In this document: positions 52,679-60,385 of the stretch, one piece after another
Position numbering within the stretch: the first letter of the stretch is position 1
Layout: each line of letters begins with the position of its first letter
Assembly (NCBI RefSeq): GCF_036173125.1
Contig: NZ_CP108054.1
Location: forward strand, 248,001 to 312,000
Length of the DNA: 64,000 nucleotides
Reading direction: 5' to 3'
DNA from: Streptomyces sp. NBC_00286
Lineage (GTDB): Bacteria > Actinomycetota > Actinomycetes > Streptomycetales > Streptomycetaceae
Notes under the pieces: generated by a model
Database searches by the model: none
What the model was told of the DNA's origin: nothing
The model's input: only the letters and a program-made list of their open reading frames with translations
Translations under genes and position numbers: made by a program

Positions 52679-54034
52679 ATGTCGTCGAACCCGGTCGCCG
52701 AGACCGTCGCCTCGCTGATGCCCAGGGCGAAGGCGGAGCTCACCGAGTTGGTGGCCTTCAAGTCGGTGGCGGACTTCGACCAGTTCCCCCGCAGCGAGAG
52801 CGAGGGCGCCGCGAACTGGGTGGCCGAGGCCCTGCGCACCGAGGGCTTCCAGGATGTGGCGCTGCTCGACACCCCGGACGGCACGCAGTCGGTGTACGGG
52901 TTCCTGCCCGGGCCCGAGGGCGCGAAGACGGTGCTGCTCTACGCGCACTACGACGTGCAGCCGCCGCTCGACGAAACGGCGTGGGTGACACCGCCGTTCG
53001 AGCTGACGGAGCGCGAGGGCCGCTGGTACGGGCGGGGCGCCGCCGACTGCAAGGGCGGCGTCATCATGCACCTCCTCGCGCTGCGCGCGCTCAAGGCGAA
53101 CGGCGGCGTCCCGGTCAACGTCAAGGTGATCGCGGAGGGTTCGGAGGAGCAGGGCACGGGCGGACTCGAGCGGTACGCGGAGGACCACCCGGAGCTGCTC
53201 ACCGCCGACACGATCATCATCGGCGACGCCGGCAACTTCCGGGTCGGTGTGCCGACGGTCACCACGGCACTGCGCGGCATGACGCTCGTACGGGTCCGGA
53301 TCGACACCCTCGGCGGCAACCTGCACTCGGGGCAGTTCGGCGGCGCGGCACCCGACGCGCTGGCCGCGCTGATCCGGGTACTGGACTCACTGCGGGCCGA
53401 GGACGGTTCGACGACGGTCGACGGGCTGACGGGCGAGGCGCGCTGGGACGGCCTGCAGTACGAGGAGGGCCAGTTCCGCGAGGACGCCAAGGTGCTCGAG
53501 GGCGTCGAGCTGATCGGCTCCGGCACGGTGGCCGACCGTATCTGGGCGCGTCCTGCCGTGACCGTGCTCGGCATCGACTGCCCGCCGGTGGTCGGCGCCA
53601 CCCCGTCCGTGCAGGCGGGCGCCCGCGCCCTGGTCAGTCTGCGGGTTCCGCCGGGCGTGGACGCGGCCGAGGCGACCAAGCTGCTCCAGGCCCACCTGGA
53701 GGCGCACACGCCGTGGGGCGCGCGGGTGAGCACCGAACAGATCGGCCAGGGCCAGGCGTTCCGCGCCGACACCTCCAGCCCGGCGTACGCGGCGATGGCC
53801 GAGGCGATGCGCGACGCGTACGACGGGGCGGAGATGCAGTACGCCGGGCAGGGTGGCTCCATCCCGCTGTGCAACACCCTCGCGTCCCTCTACCCGAGCG
53901 CGGAGATCCTGCTGATCGGCCTGAGCGAGCCGGAGGCGCAGATCCACGCGGTGAACGAGAGCGTGTCTCCTGAGGAACTGGAGCGACTGTCGGTCGCCGA
54001 GGCGCTGTTCCTGCGCAACTACGCGGCGGGCTGA
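52679..54034 (+). CDS. M20-family dipeptidase
   Basis: A 451-residue zinc peptidase with the metal and catalytic motifs HYDVQPP, GAADCKGG, EGSEEQGTGG and a C-terminal EAQIHAVNE, plus the dimerisation-domain NLHSGQFGG. It probably cleaves short peptides or acylated amino acids in the cytosol. The ATG has a GAGGAG site 7 bases upstream. Confidence 0.87.
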   Translation: MSSNPVAETVASLMPRAKAELTELVAFKSVADFDQFPRSESEGAANWVAEALRTEGFQDVALLDTPDGTQSVYGFLPGPEGAKTVLLYAHYDVQPPLDETAWVTPPFELTEREGRWYGRGAADCKGGVIMHLLALRALKANGGVPVNVKVIAEGSEEQGTGGLERYAEDHPELLTADTIIIGDAGNFRVGVPTVTTALRGMTLVRVRIDTLGGNLHSGQFGGAAPDALAALIRVLDSLRAEDGSTTVDGLTGEARWDGLQYEEGQFREDAKVLEGVELIGSGTVADRIWARPAVTVLGIDCPPVVGATPSVQAGARALVSLRVPPGVDAAEATKLLQAHLEAHTPWGARVSTEQIGQGQAFRADTSSPAYAAMAEAMRDAYDGAEMQYAGQGGSIPLCNTLASLYPSAEILLIGLSEPEAQIHAVNESVSPEELERLSVAEALFLRNYAAG

Positions 54035-54065
54035 GGGAGTTCAGCAGCCCCCGACGGACGGGTAC

Positions 54066-55109
54066 TTATCCCACGGGCACGCCGGCCTCGAGATAGAGCG
54101 CCGCTCCCCGTTCCCGTGCGCGCAGTGCCCAGCGCAGCCGCTCGTAGCGGACCGGTGGCAGCAGGGTGGCGGCCTCCTCTTCGCTGGCGAAGCGCCAGTC
54201 GCGCAGTTCGGGGCCCGGCAGCAGCATCCGCCGGGCCTCGGTGCTGTCGAGCTGTCCACCGTCGAAGAGGAGGCGCAGTCCGCCGTAGCCGGGGGGTGCG
54301 GGCGGCTCCCAGTCCACGACCAACAGGCTTGGTACGTCGTCGAGTTGGATGCCGGTCTCCTCGGCGACCTCGCGGATGCCCGCGCGTGCGGGTGCCTCGC
54401 CGCGTTCGACGACACCGCCGGGGAACTCCCAGCCCGCCTTGTACGTGGGATCGACGAGAAGTACGCGATTCTGCTCGTCGAAGAGGAGCACCCCGGCGGC
54501 GACGGTCTCCGCGGTGGGCTCCGGAGTCTGCACGATGTCGCAGACGGGGACGGCGCCGGTGCGCACGGCGTCGGCGATGCGTTCCGCGGACTCGTACGGG
54601 GTGAGTGTGCTGGTGTCCACGAGATGGGCGTCGGCGGTGAGCCAGCCGGCCAGGGCGGCGCGGTAGGGCTCGATGTGGTCGTACGACCACTGGCGCACCC
54701 GTATCTCCCCGTCAGGGAGGTCGGGTGGTACCTCGCGGTCGGCTATTCGTTCCCGCAGGATCGTTTCCGCCGGGGCGAGGAGCACATGCCGTACCGGAAT
54801 CCTGCGGGAGGCGAGTCCGCCGAAGATCTCGTCGCGGTATTCCTGCCGGAGCAGGGTCATGGGTACCACCAGGACGCCGCCGAGTTCGGCGAGCAGGGCG
54901 GCCGCGGTGTCGACCACGAGCCGGCGCCAGATGGGCAGGTCCTGGTAGTCACCGACCTCGGCGAGGTGCTTGGGCGGCAGCATGTGCGTCAGCCCGGCTC
55001 CGATGAGCTCGGGGTCGAAGAGTGTGCTGTTCGGGATCAGGTCGATCAGTTCCCGTGCGGTGGTGGTCTTCCCCGCACCGAACGCGCCGTTGATCCAAAC
55101 GACGGTCAC
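54066..55109 (-). CDS. Fused P-loop kinase-like and Nudix protein
   Basis: A 347-residue two-domain protein. N-terminal (about 1-180) is a P-loop domain with INGAFGAGKTTTARELID and a DREVPPDLP region, like small-molecule kinases or chloramphenicol-phosphotransferase-like proteins. C-terminal (about 210-330) is a Nudix hydrolase with a complete box: GG, ERGEAPARAGIREVAEETGI. GTG 55109 has AGGGGG at 5 bases. The fusion suggests that the two activities act on one nucleotide or sugar-phosphate metabolite. Substrate unknown. Confidence 0.8.
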   Translation of the reverse strand: MTVVWINGAFGAGKTTTARELIDLIPNSTLFDPELIGAGLTHMLPPKHLAEVGDYQDLPIWRRLVVDTAAALLAELGGVLVVPMTLLRQEYRDEIFGGLASRRIPVRHVLLAPAETILRERIADREVPPDLPDGEIRVRQWSYDHIEPYRAALAGWLTADAHLVDTSTLTPYESAERIADAVRTGAVPVCDIVQTPEPTAETVAAGVLLFDEQNRVLLVDPTYKAGWEFPGGVVERGEAPARAGIREVAEETGIQLDDVPSLLVVDWEPPAPPGYGGLRLLFDGGQLDSTEARRMLLPGPELRDWRFASEEEAATLLPPVRYERLRWALRARERGAALYLEAGVPVG

Positions 55110-55233
55110 GGTTCCCCCTCTTCTGTTGACCCCCTGAGGCTTGCCCTCCACCTTGCCACGGAAACCAGGTCCTGATGAGTGCGCCTTCCGCCGCCTCGGA
55201 GACAAGAGCCTGGCACCGGGTCGTACACATGCG

Positions 55234-55266
55234 GAAGCCCGGCCGTGGGCGGGCCGGGCTTCTTGT
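55234..55266 (-). terminator. 11-bp stem-loop terminator
   Basis: GAAGCCCGGCC (55234-55244) pairs with GGCCGGGCTTC (55252-55262). It lies downstream of the leftward small secreted-protein gene. Confidence 0.7.
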
Positions 55267-55330
55267 CGGGACATCGAGATGTCGATATGCCGAGCTATCG
55301 GGATGTCGGGCTACTGAGATGTCGAGATAC
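55267..55330. repeat. Degenerate short tandem repeat
   Basis: A low-complexity stretch made of related GAGATGTCGATATGC, CGAGCTATCGGGATGTC and GAGATGTCGAGATAC pieces. It looks like slippage or a decayed repeat between a terminator and the small secreted gene. Confidence 0.45.
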
Positions 55331-55353
55331 GGCCCCGCGGAGCCGCAGTTGGC

Positions 55354-55557
55354 TCAGCCCTTCTGATGCTGAGTGTTCTCCACCACGGGGTTGACGGCCG
55401 CCTTGCCCTCGCCGACCGTCTTGTCCAGCGTGCTGAGCGTGTCCTGTACGTCGAGCTTGCCGAGAGCGTCGCCTTCGAGTGAGTGGGACGGGGTGACGGC
55501 CGCCACCACGAATCCGGCGGCGAGGGACGCGACGGCGAGCATGCTTCGCTTCTTCAT
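55354..55557 (-). CDS. Small secreted protein, unknown
   Basis: A 67-residue protein with a signal peptide (MKKRSMLAVASLAAGFVVAA, cleavage near PSHS) and a mature part of about 40 residues rich in Lys, Asp and Val (LDVQDTLSTLDKTVGEG). ATG 55584 in the same frame would add 9 residues. I do not recognise a family. It is followed by a terminator. Many Streptomyces make similar small secreted proteins. Confidence 0.6.
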   Translation of the reverse strand: MKKRSMLAVASLAAGFVVAAVTPSHSLEGDALGKLDVQDTLSTLDKTVGEGKAAVNPVVENTQHQKG

Positions 55558-55715
55558 GCCCGGCTCAACTGCGAAACGGCGCATGAGTCACGGTCATCCC
55601 TTCTTCCCACACGGTCCGCTCTTCCAACATGGTTCGGTGCGGCCTACCGTGAGCGCCGCCGACGACTTCCACCCCGGTAGTCACCCATCTTTCGCGAGTA
55701 CGGAGGAACGTAACG

Positions 55716-57014
55716 ATGCGTCATCTCCCAACCCGCACCACCCGACGAAGAGTGCTCGGAGCGCTCGCCACCGCCGTCCTGTGCACGAGCGGGCTCACGG
55801 CCTCCGTCGCGGCACAGGCCCCGGGCGACACCGACACAGCCGGCCCCCTCCTGGACGACGGGCAGGCCCGCACCCCGCCGATGGGCTTCAACAACTGGAA
55901 CGCCACGCACTGCCGGGCCGAGTTCGACGAGTCGATGGTCAAGGGCATCGCCGACATCTTCGTCGAGAAGGGGCTCAAGGACGCCGGCTATCAGTACGTC
56001 AACCTGGACGACTGCTGGGCGCTGCCGGAGCGCGACGCGAACGGCAAGTTGGTGCCGGACCCGGTCCGGTTCCCCAATGGAATCAAGGCAGTTGCGGACT
56101 ACGTCCACTCCAAGGGACTCAAGCTCGGCATCTACACCAGCGCCGGCACCAAGACATGTAACACGGCCGGCTTCCCCGGTGCGCTGGGCCACGAGTACAG
56201 CGACGCCCAGCAGTTCGCGGACTGGGGCGTCGACTACCTCAAGTACGACAACTGCAACAACCAAGGCGTGGACGCCAAGCAGCGCTACACGACCATGCGC
56301 GACGCCCTCAAGACCGCCTCCGAGAAGACGGGGCGCCCCATCGTCTACAGCATCTGCGAGTGGGGCGAGAACAAGCCCTGGGAGTGGGCGGCGGACGTCG
56401 GGCATCTGTGGCGTACGACCGGAGACATCAGCGACAACTGGGGCTCGATGTTGTCAATCATGAAGAAGAACCTGCCGCTCGCCGAGTACGCCGGTCCCGG
56501 GCACTGGAACGACCCCGACATGCTGGAGGTCGGCAACGGCGGGATGACGGACACGGAGTACCGCACCCACTTCTCGATGTGGTCGATCATGGCCGCGCCG
56601 CTGCTCATCGGCTCCGATCTGCGGTCGGTGTCCGAGGAGACCTTCGACATCCTCGGCAACGAGGAGGTCATCGCGGTCGATCAGGACCCGCTGGGCACGC
56701 AGGGCGCGGTCGTTTCCTCCGAGGGCGGGCGCTGGGTTGTCGCCAAGGAGATGCAGGACGGCAGCCGCGCAGTGGCCCTGTTCAACGAGACCGGCAGCCC
56801 TCAGAACATCGCCACGACCGCGCAGGCCGTCGGGCTGCCCGAGGCCGCCGCGTACACGGTGCGCGACCTGTGGCAGCACAAGAGCGACACCACGACGGGC
56901 GCGATCACGGCGACCGTACCGGCGCACGGCACGGTTCTCGTCCGCGTCTCGGCCGACACCAAGGGGGCCGAGCACCCGGCCGCCGCCGAACTCGCCCTGG
57001 AGGCAGCCGGTTAG
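55716..57014 (+). CDS. Secreted GH27 alpha-galactosidase
   Basis: A 432-residue glycoside hydrolase family 27 enzyme with an arginine-rich export signal (TRRRVLGALATAVL, Tat-like). The nucleophile is Asp in YLKYDNCN and the acid/base is Asp in GHWNDPDMLEVGNGG. The barrel runs from GFNNWNATHC; a C-terminal beta-domain follows. No carbohydrate-binding module is attached, unlike some Streptomyces GH27 proteins. GGAGG lies 9 bases before the ATG. It should release galactose from oligosaccharides outside the cell and fits with the nearby ROK kinase and LacI regulator. Confidence 0.87.
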   Translation: MRHLPTRTTRRRVLGALATAVLCTSGLTASVAAQAPGDTDTAGPLLDDGQARTPPMGFNNWNATHCRAEFDESMVKGIADIFVEKGLKDAGYQYVNLDDCWALPERDANGKLVPDPVRFPNGIKAVADYVHSKGLKLGIYTSAGTKTCNTAGFPGALGHEYSDAQQFADWGVDYLKYDNCNNQGVDAKQRYTTMRDALKTASEKTGRPIVYSICEWGENKPWEWAADVGHLWRTTGDISDNWGSMLSIMKKNLPLAEYAGPGHWNDPDMLEVGNGGMTDTEYRTHFSMWSIMAAPLLIGSDLRSVSEETFDILGNEEVIAVDQDPLGTQGAVVSSEGGRWVVAKEMQDGSRAVALFNETGSPQNIATTAQAVGLPEAAAYTVRDLWQHKSDTTTGAITATVPAHGTVLVRVSADTKGAEHPAAAELALEAAG

Positions 57015-57038
57015 GCCGATGCGGGCAGGCTGACCGCC

Positions 57039-57235
57039 GCGCTCCGTTCGGCCGAGCCGGGTCCGGTCGACGCGGCAAGCGCCGCCTGGCGCCGGCCTCC
57101 GCGCTCCGTTCGGCCGAGCCGGGCCCGGACGACGCGGCAAGCGCCGCCTGGCGCCGGCCTCCGCGCTCCGTTCGGCCGAGCCGGGCCCGGACGACGCGGC
57201 AAGCGCCGCCTGGCGCTGACCGCCGCGCTGTTCGG
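57039..57235. repeat. 62-bp tandem repeat with hairpins between convergent genes
   Basis: The unit beginning GCGCTCCGTTCGGCCGAGCC starts at 57039, 57101, 57163 and (partial) 57225, exactly 62 bases apart. Each full unit contains GCGGC-AAGC-GCCGC, a 5-bp GC stem, and a GGCGCCGGCC segment. It sits in the gap between the GH27 stop and the ROK stop and probably acts as a bidirectional terminator made of tandem hairpins. Confidence 0.8.
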
Positions 57236-57271
57236 CCAAGCAGCTCGTACGAGATCCCGCGCGGCGCGGCG

Positions 57272-58231
57272 TCAGCCTCCCACCCCCGCCGCTGTCGCGC
57301 TCGGCCTCCGGCTGAGCGCGGCTGCCGCGGCGCCGACCAGGCCGGCGTCCGTCCCCATCTGGGCGGGCGCCACGGTGAGGCGCTGGGCGAATGACAGCGT
57401 CGCGTAGTCGCGCAGGGCGGCGCGCAGGGGCGTGAACAGGAGGTCGCCCGCCTTGCCCACTCCCCCGCCGATCACCGCGATGTCGATCTCCACCAGGTTC
57501 GCCGTCGCGGCGATACCCGCGGCCAGGGCCTGGGCGGCGCGTTCGAAGGAGGCCAGGGCGACCGGGTCGCCCGCGCGGGCGGCGTCGGCCACCGCGGCGG
57601 CCGAGGTGTCCCCGTCGGGGCCAGGCTGCCAGCCGCCCTCGATGGCGCGGCGCGCGATGTTCGGCCCGCTCGCGATGCGCTCCACGCAACCGCGGGACCC
57701 GCACGGGCAGAGGTCGCCGTCGAGGTCCACGCTGATGTGACCGATGTGGCCGGCGTTGCCCGTGGGCCCCGGATGCAGCCGGCCGCCCAGGACCAGACCG
57801 CCGCCGACGCCGGTGGAGACGACCATGCACAGCGCGTTGTCGTGCCCGCGGGCCGCGCCCTGCCAGTGCTCGGCGGCCGTGATCGCCACACCGTCGCCGA
57901 TCAGCTCCACGGGCAGCCCCGCTGTGGCGGCGCGAACCCGCTCGACCAGCGGATAGTCGCGCCAGCCCGGGATGTTCACGGGGCTCACCGTGCCCTTCGA
58001 GGCGTCCACCGGGCCCGCGCTGCCGATACCGAGGGCGGTGGCGCGGCTCCACAGCGGCGAGCCGGTGATCTCGCCGAGCACTGCCTCGACGGCCCCCATG
58101 ATGGTGTCGCCGTCCTCCTGTGCGGGCGTGGCGCGCTGCGCGCGCAGGAGGATCCGGCCCTGGCCGTCGACCAGCGCTCCGGCGATCTTGGTGCCGCCGA
58201 TGTCGAGCGCGGCCACGAGGTCGGTGTGCAT
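57272..58231 (-). CDS. ROK-family sugar kinase (glucokinase-like)
   Basis: A 319-residue ROK kinase with DIGGTKIAGALVD, a GHISVDLDGDLCPCGSRGCVE zinc motif and VGGGLVLGG. It should phosphorylate glucose or a related sugar with ATP, or act as a fructokinase/ManNAc kinase; the zinc-motif HIS fits the glucokinase-like branch. It is leftward and divergent from a LacI regulator across a perfect operator. A galactose-derived or glucose substrate is consistent with the adjacent alpha-galactosidase. Confidence 0.83.
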   Translation of the reverse strand: MHTDLVAALDIGGTKIAGALVDGQGRILLRAQRATPAQEDGDTIMGAVEAVLGEITGSPLWSRATALGIGSAGPVDASKGTVSPVNIPGWRDYPLVERVRAATAGLPVELIGDGVAITAAEHWQGAARGHDNALCMVVSTGVGGGLVLGGRLHPGPTGNAGHIGHISVDLDGDLCPCGSRGCVERIASGPNIARRAIEGGWQPGPDGDTSAAAVADAARAGDPVALASFERAAQALAAGIAATANLVEIDIAVIGGGVGKAGDLLFTPLRAALRDYATLSFAQRLTVAPAQMGTDAGLVGAAAAALSRRPSATAAGVGG

Positions 58232-58564
58232 TTGTGTCTGCTTCTCCCGGTGCGGTGTCGTTCCTGCGGCGGCCGCGGCGGCGGCGCCCCCGAAGTCTTA
58301 CCAGGGATGTCCCCCTTGACCCCGGCCGATGGAACAGGCAGCACGACTGGCCTCGACGTCAGGCAGCACGACTGGTCCCGTAGCAGGGCGGGCCGGAGAA
58401 TGCGGGGGATAGTGTCTCCCGCATCTGACAACGTTGTCCAGGCCCTATGCTCGACGCCACATCCGTATGAGCACGGAACAACCACGCATTGACCACGCAC
58501 TGAGTACGCATAGAGCACGTCAGGACCAACGCACCCCGTGGACAACAGGACAGGACAGCGCATC
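58232..58564. promoter_or_regulatory. Divergent promoter region with LacI operator
   Basis: 333 bases between the ROK kinase and the LacI gene. GACAACGTTGTC at 58427-58438 is a perfect 12-bp palindrome with the CG centre of LacI-family sites. CTGACA (58425-58430) and TATGCT (58446-58451) are possible promoter boxes, though their 15-base spacing is short. No gene was seen. Confidence 0.7.
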
Positions 58565-59602
58565 GTGGCCGAGACCGCCCGCCGAACCGACAACCGCTAC
58601 GGCAACCGTCCGACCATGAAAGACGTCGCGGCGCGTGCCGGAGTCGGCCTAAAGACGGTGTCGCGCGTAGTCAACGGTGAGCCCGGGGTCACCCCGGACA
58701 CCGAGCGCCGGGTGCAGGAGGCGATCGACGCGCTGGGTTTTCGCCGTAACGACAGCGCGCGGGTGCTGCGCAAGGGACGTACCGCGAGCATCGGCCTGGT
58801 CCTGGAGGATCTCTCCGACCCGTTCTACGGCCCGCTCAGCCGCGCGGTCGAGGAGGTGGCCCGCGCCCACGGCGCCCTGCTGATCAACGGTTCCAGCGCC
58901 GAAGACCCGGACCGCGAGCAGGAGTTGGTGCTGGCACTGTGCGCGCGCCGGGTGGACGGGCTCGTCGTCATCCCGGCCGGTGACGACCACCGCTATCTGG
59001 AACCGGAGATAAAAGCGGGCGTCGCCACGGTCTTCGTGGACCGCCCCGCCGGCCAGATCGACGCGGACGTCGTCCTGTCCGACAACTTCGGCGGTGCACG
59101 CGACGGCGTCGCCCATCTCATCGCCCACGGGCACCGCCGGATCGGCTTCATCGGCGACATGCCCCGCATCCACACCGCCGCCGAGCGGCTGCGCGGCTAT
59201 CGCACCGCCATGGACGCCGCGGGCATCCCGGTCGAGGAGGCCTGGACGTCCCTGGGCATCACCGATCCGCAGCGGGTCCGCCGGGCCGCCGAGGCCATGC
59301 TGTCGGGGCCCTCTCCCGTCACCGCGATCTTCACGGGCAACAACCGTGTGACGGTCACCGTCGTCCGCGTCCTCGCCGAACACTCCCGGCCCGTCGCCCT
59401 GGTCGGTTTCGACGACATCGAACTCGCCGATCTCCTCCAGCCCGGCGTCACCGTCGTCGCCCAGGACTCCGCCCAGCTCGGCCGCACCGCCGCCGAGCGC
59501 CTCTTCCACCGCCTCGACGGCACACTCGCCCTCCCGGAGCGCGTCGAGCTCCCGACCAGGCTGATCACCCGCGGCTCGGGCGAACTGCCCCCGGCGAGCT
59601 GA
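58565..59602 (+). CDS. LacI-family regulator
   Basis: A 345-residue LacI/GalR regulator. The HTH and hinge are TMKDVAARAGVGLKTVSRVV. The ligand-binding domain has the usual periplasmic-binding-like fold (VFVDRP, GFIGDM, ALVGFDD). GTG 58565 follows GGACAG; GTG 58538 would add 9 residues. It probably binds GACAACGTTGTC at 58427-58438 and controls the ROK kinase and itself. The sugar effector is not known. Confidence 0.84.
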   Translation: MAETARRTDNRYGNRPTMKDVAARAGVGLKTVSRVVNGEPGVTPDTERRVQEAIDALGFRRNDSARVLRKGRTASIGLVLEDLSDPFYGPLSRAVEEVARAHGALLINGSSAEDPDREQELVLALCARRVDGLVVIPAGDDHRYLEPEIKAGVATVFVDRPAGQIDADVVLSDNFGGARDGVAHLIAHGHRRIGFIGDMPRIHTAAERLRGYRTAMDAAGIPVEEAWTSLGITDPQRVRRAAEAMLSGPSPVTAIFTGNNRVTVTVVRVLAEHSRPVALVGFDDIELADLLQPGVTVVAQDSAQLGRTAAERLFHRLDGTLALPERVELPTRLITRGSGELPPAS

Positions 59603-59605
59603 CCG

Positions 59606-60385
59606 ATGACCCATCCGGATCACCACACCCTGGCGGCACTCGGCCTCGCCGAGGCCCCGCGCGACCACCCCCTGACCTATCCGGGCGCCTGGCCCGAGGA
59701 GTCCGGACTCCTGGACGGCGACCGGCTGTTGCCGCTGACCCGCCTCACCTTCGAGGACCGCGTCCCGGTCCTCGCGGTCGGCTCCAACGCCTGCCCCGCC
59801 CAACTCCGCCACAAGATGCGGGAGTACGGGATCGCGGCGCCCCTTCCCCTGGTGAAGGCGAAGGTCACAGGCATCGAGATCGGTGTCTCCGCGCACATCA
59901 CCGGGCTCGGTTACGTGTCCGCCTCCCCCTTCCGCGCTCCCGGACTCACCCGCGAGTTGTTCCTCACCTGGCTGAACCCGGCGCAGCTCGACGCGATCGA
60001 CAGGAGCGAGGGCGTCACCTCGCCGTCCGGTCCGTACGACCGTGTCCTGCTGCCCGCTGCCGACGTTCCCGTCGAGCTGGAGTCGGGCGAGCTGCTCGAC
60101 GGCGCACATCTCTACGTGAACCGGCGGGGCGTCCTCCACAACGGCTCCGGAACCCCGCACACACATCCCGGCGAGCATGCACTGCTGATCGAACTCCTCG
60201 CCGAATCACCGCGGTTGAGGGAGCTGTTCGGCTCCACCCCCGAGGAGTTCTGCGCCCGGGCGCGCGGCAACCTGGCCCTGTGCATGCGCGGCACCCGGCT
60301 GTTCGCCGAGTTGGGGTGGACGACGGCCTCCGGCCTGGAGAAGTACGTACGCGCTCAGCAGAGCGGCAGTCCCGGCACCGGTTGA
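59606..60385 (+). CDS. GGCT-like fold protein, unknown function
   Basis: A 259-residue protein that starts 4 bases after the LacI stop and is likely co-transcribed. Residues about 52-75 (VPVLAVGSNACPAQLRHKM) resemble the YGSN motif of the gamma-glutamylcyclotransferase-like fold. The catalytic Glu of that fold could be the one in RSEGVTS. The remaining part has no family likeness I recognise. Its last 31 bases overlap the convergent kinase gene. Confidence 0.5.
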   Translation: MTHPDHHTLAALGLAEAPRDHPLTYPGAWPEESGLLDGDRLLPLTRLTFEDRVPVLAVGSNACPAQLRHKMREYGIAAPLPLVKAKVTGIEIGVSAHITGLGYVSASPFRAPGLTRELFLTWLNPAQLDAIDRSEGVTSPSGPYDRVLLPAADVPVELESGELLDGAHLYVNRRGVLHNGSGTPHTHPGEHALLIELLAESPRLRELFGSTPEEFCARARGNLALCMRGTRLFAELGWTTASGLEKYVRAQQSGSPGTG

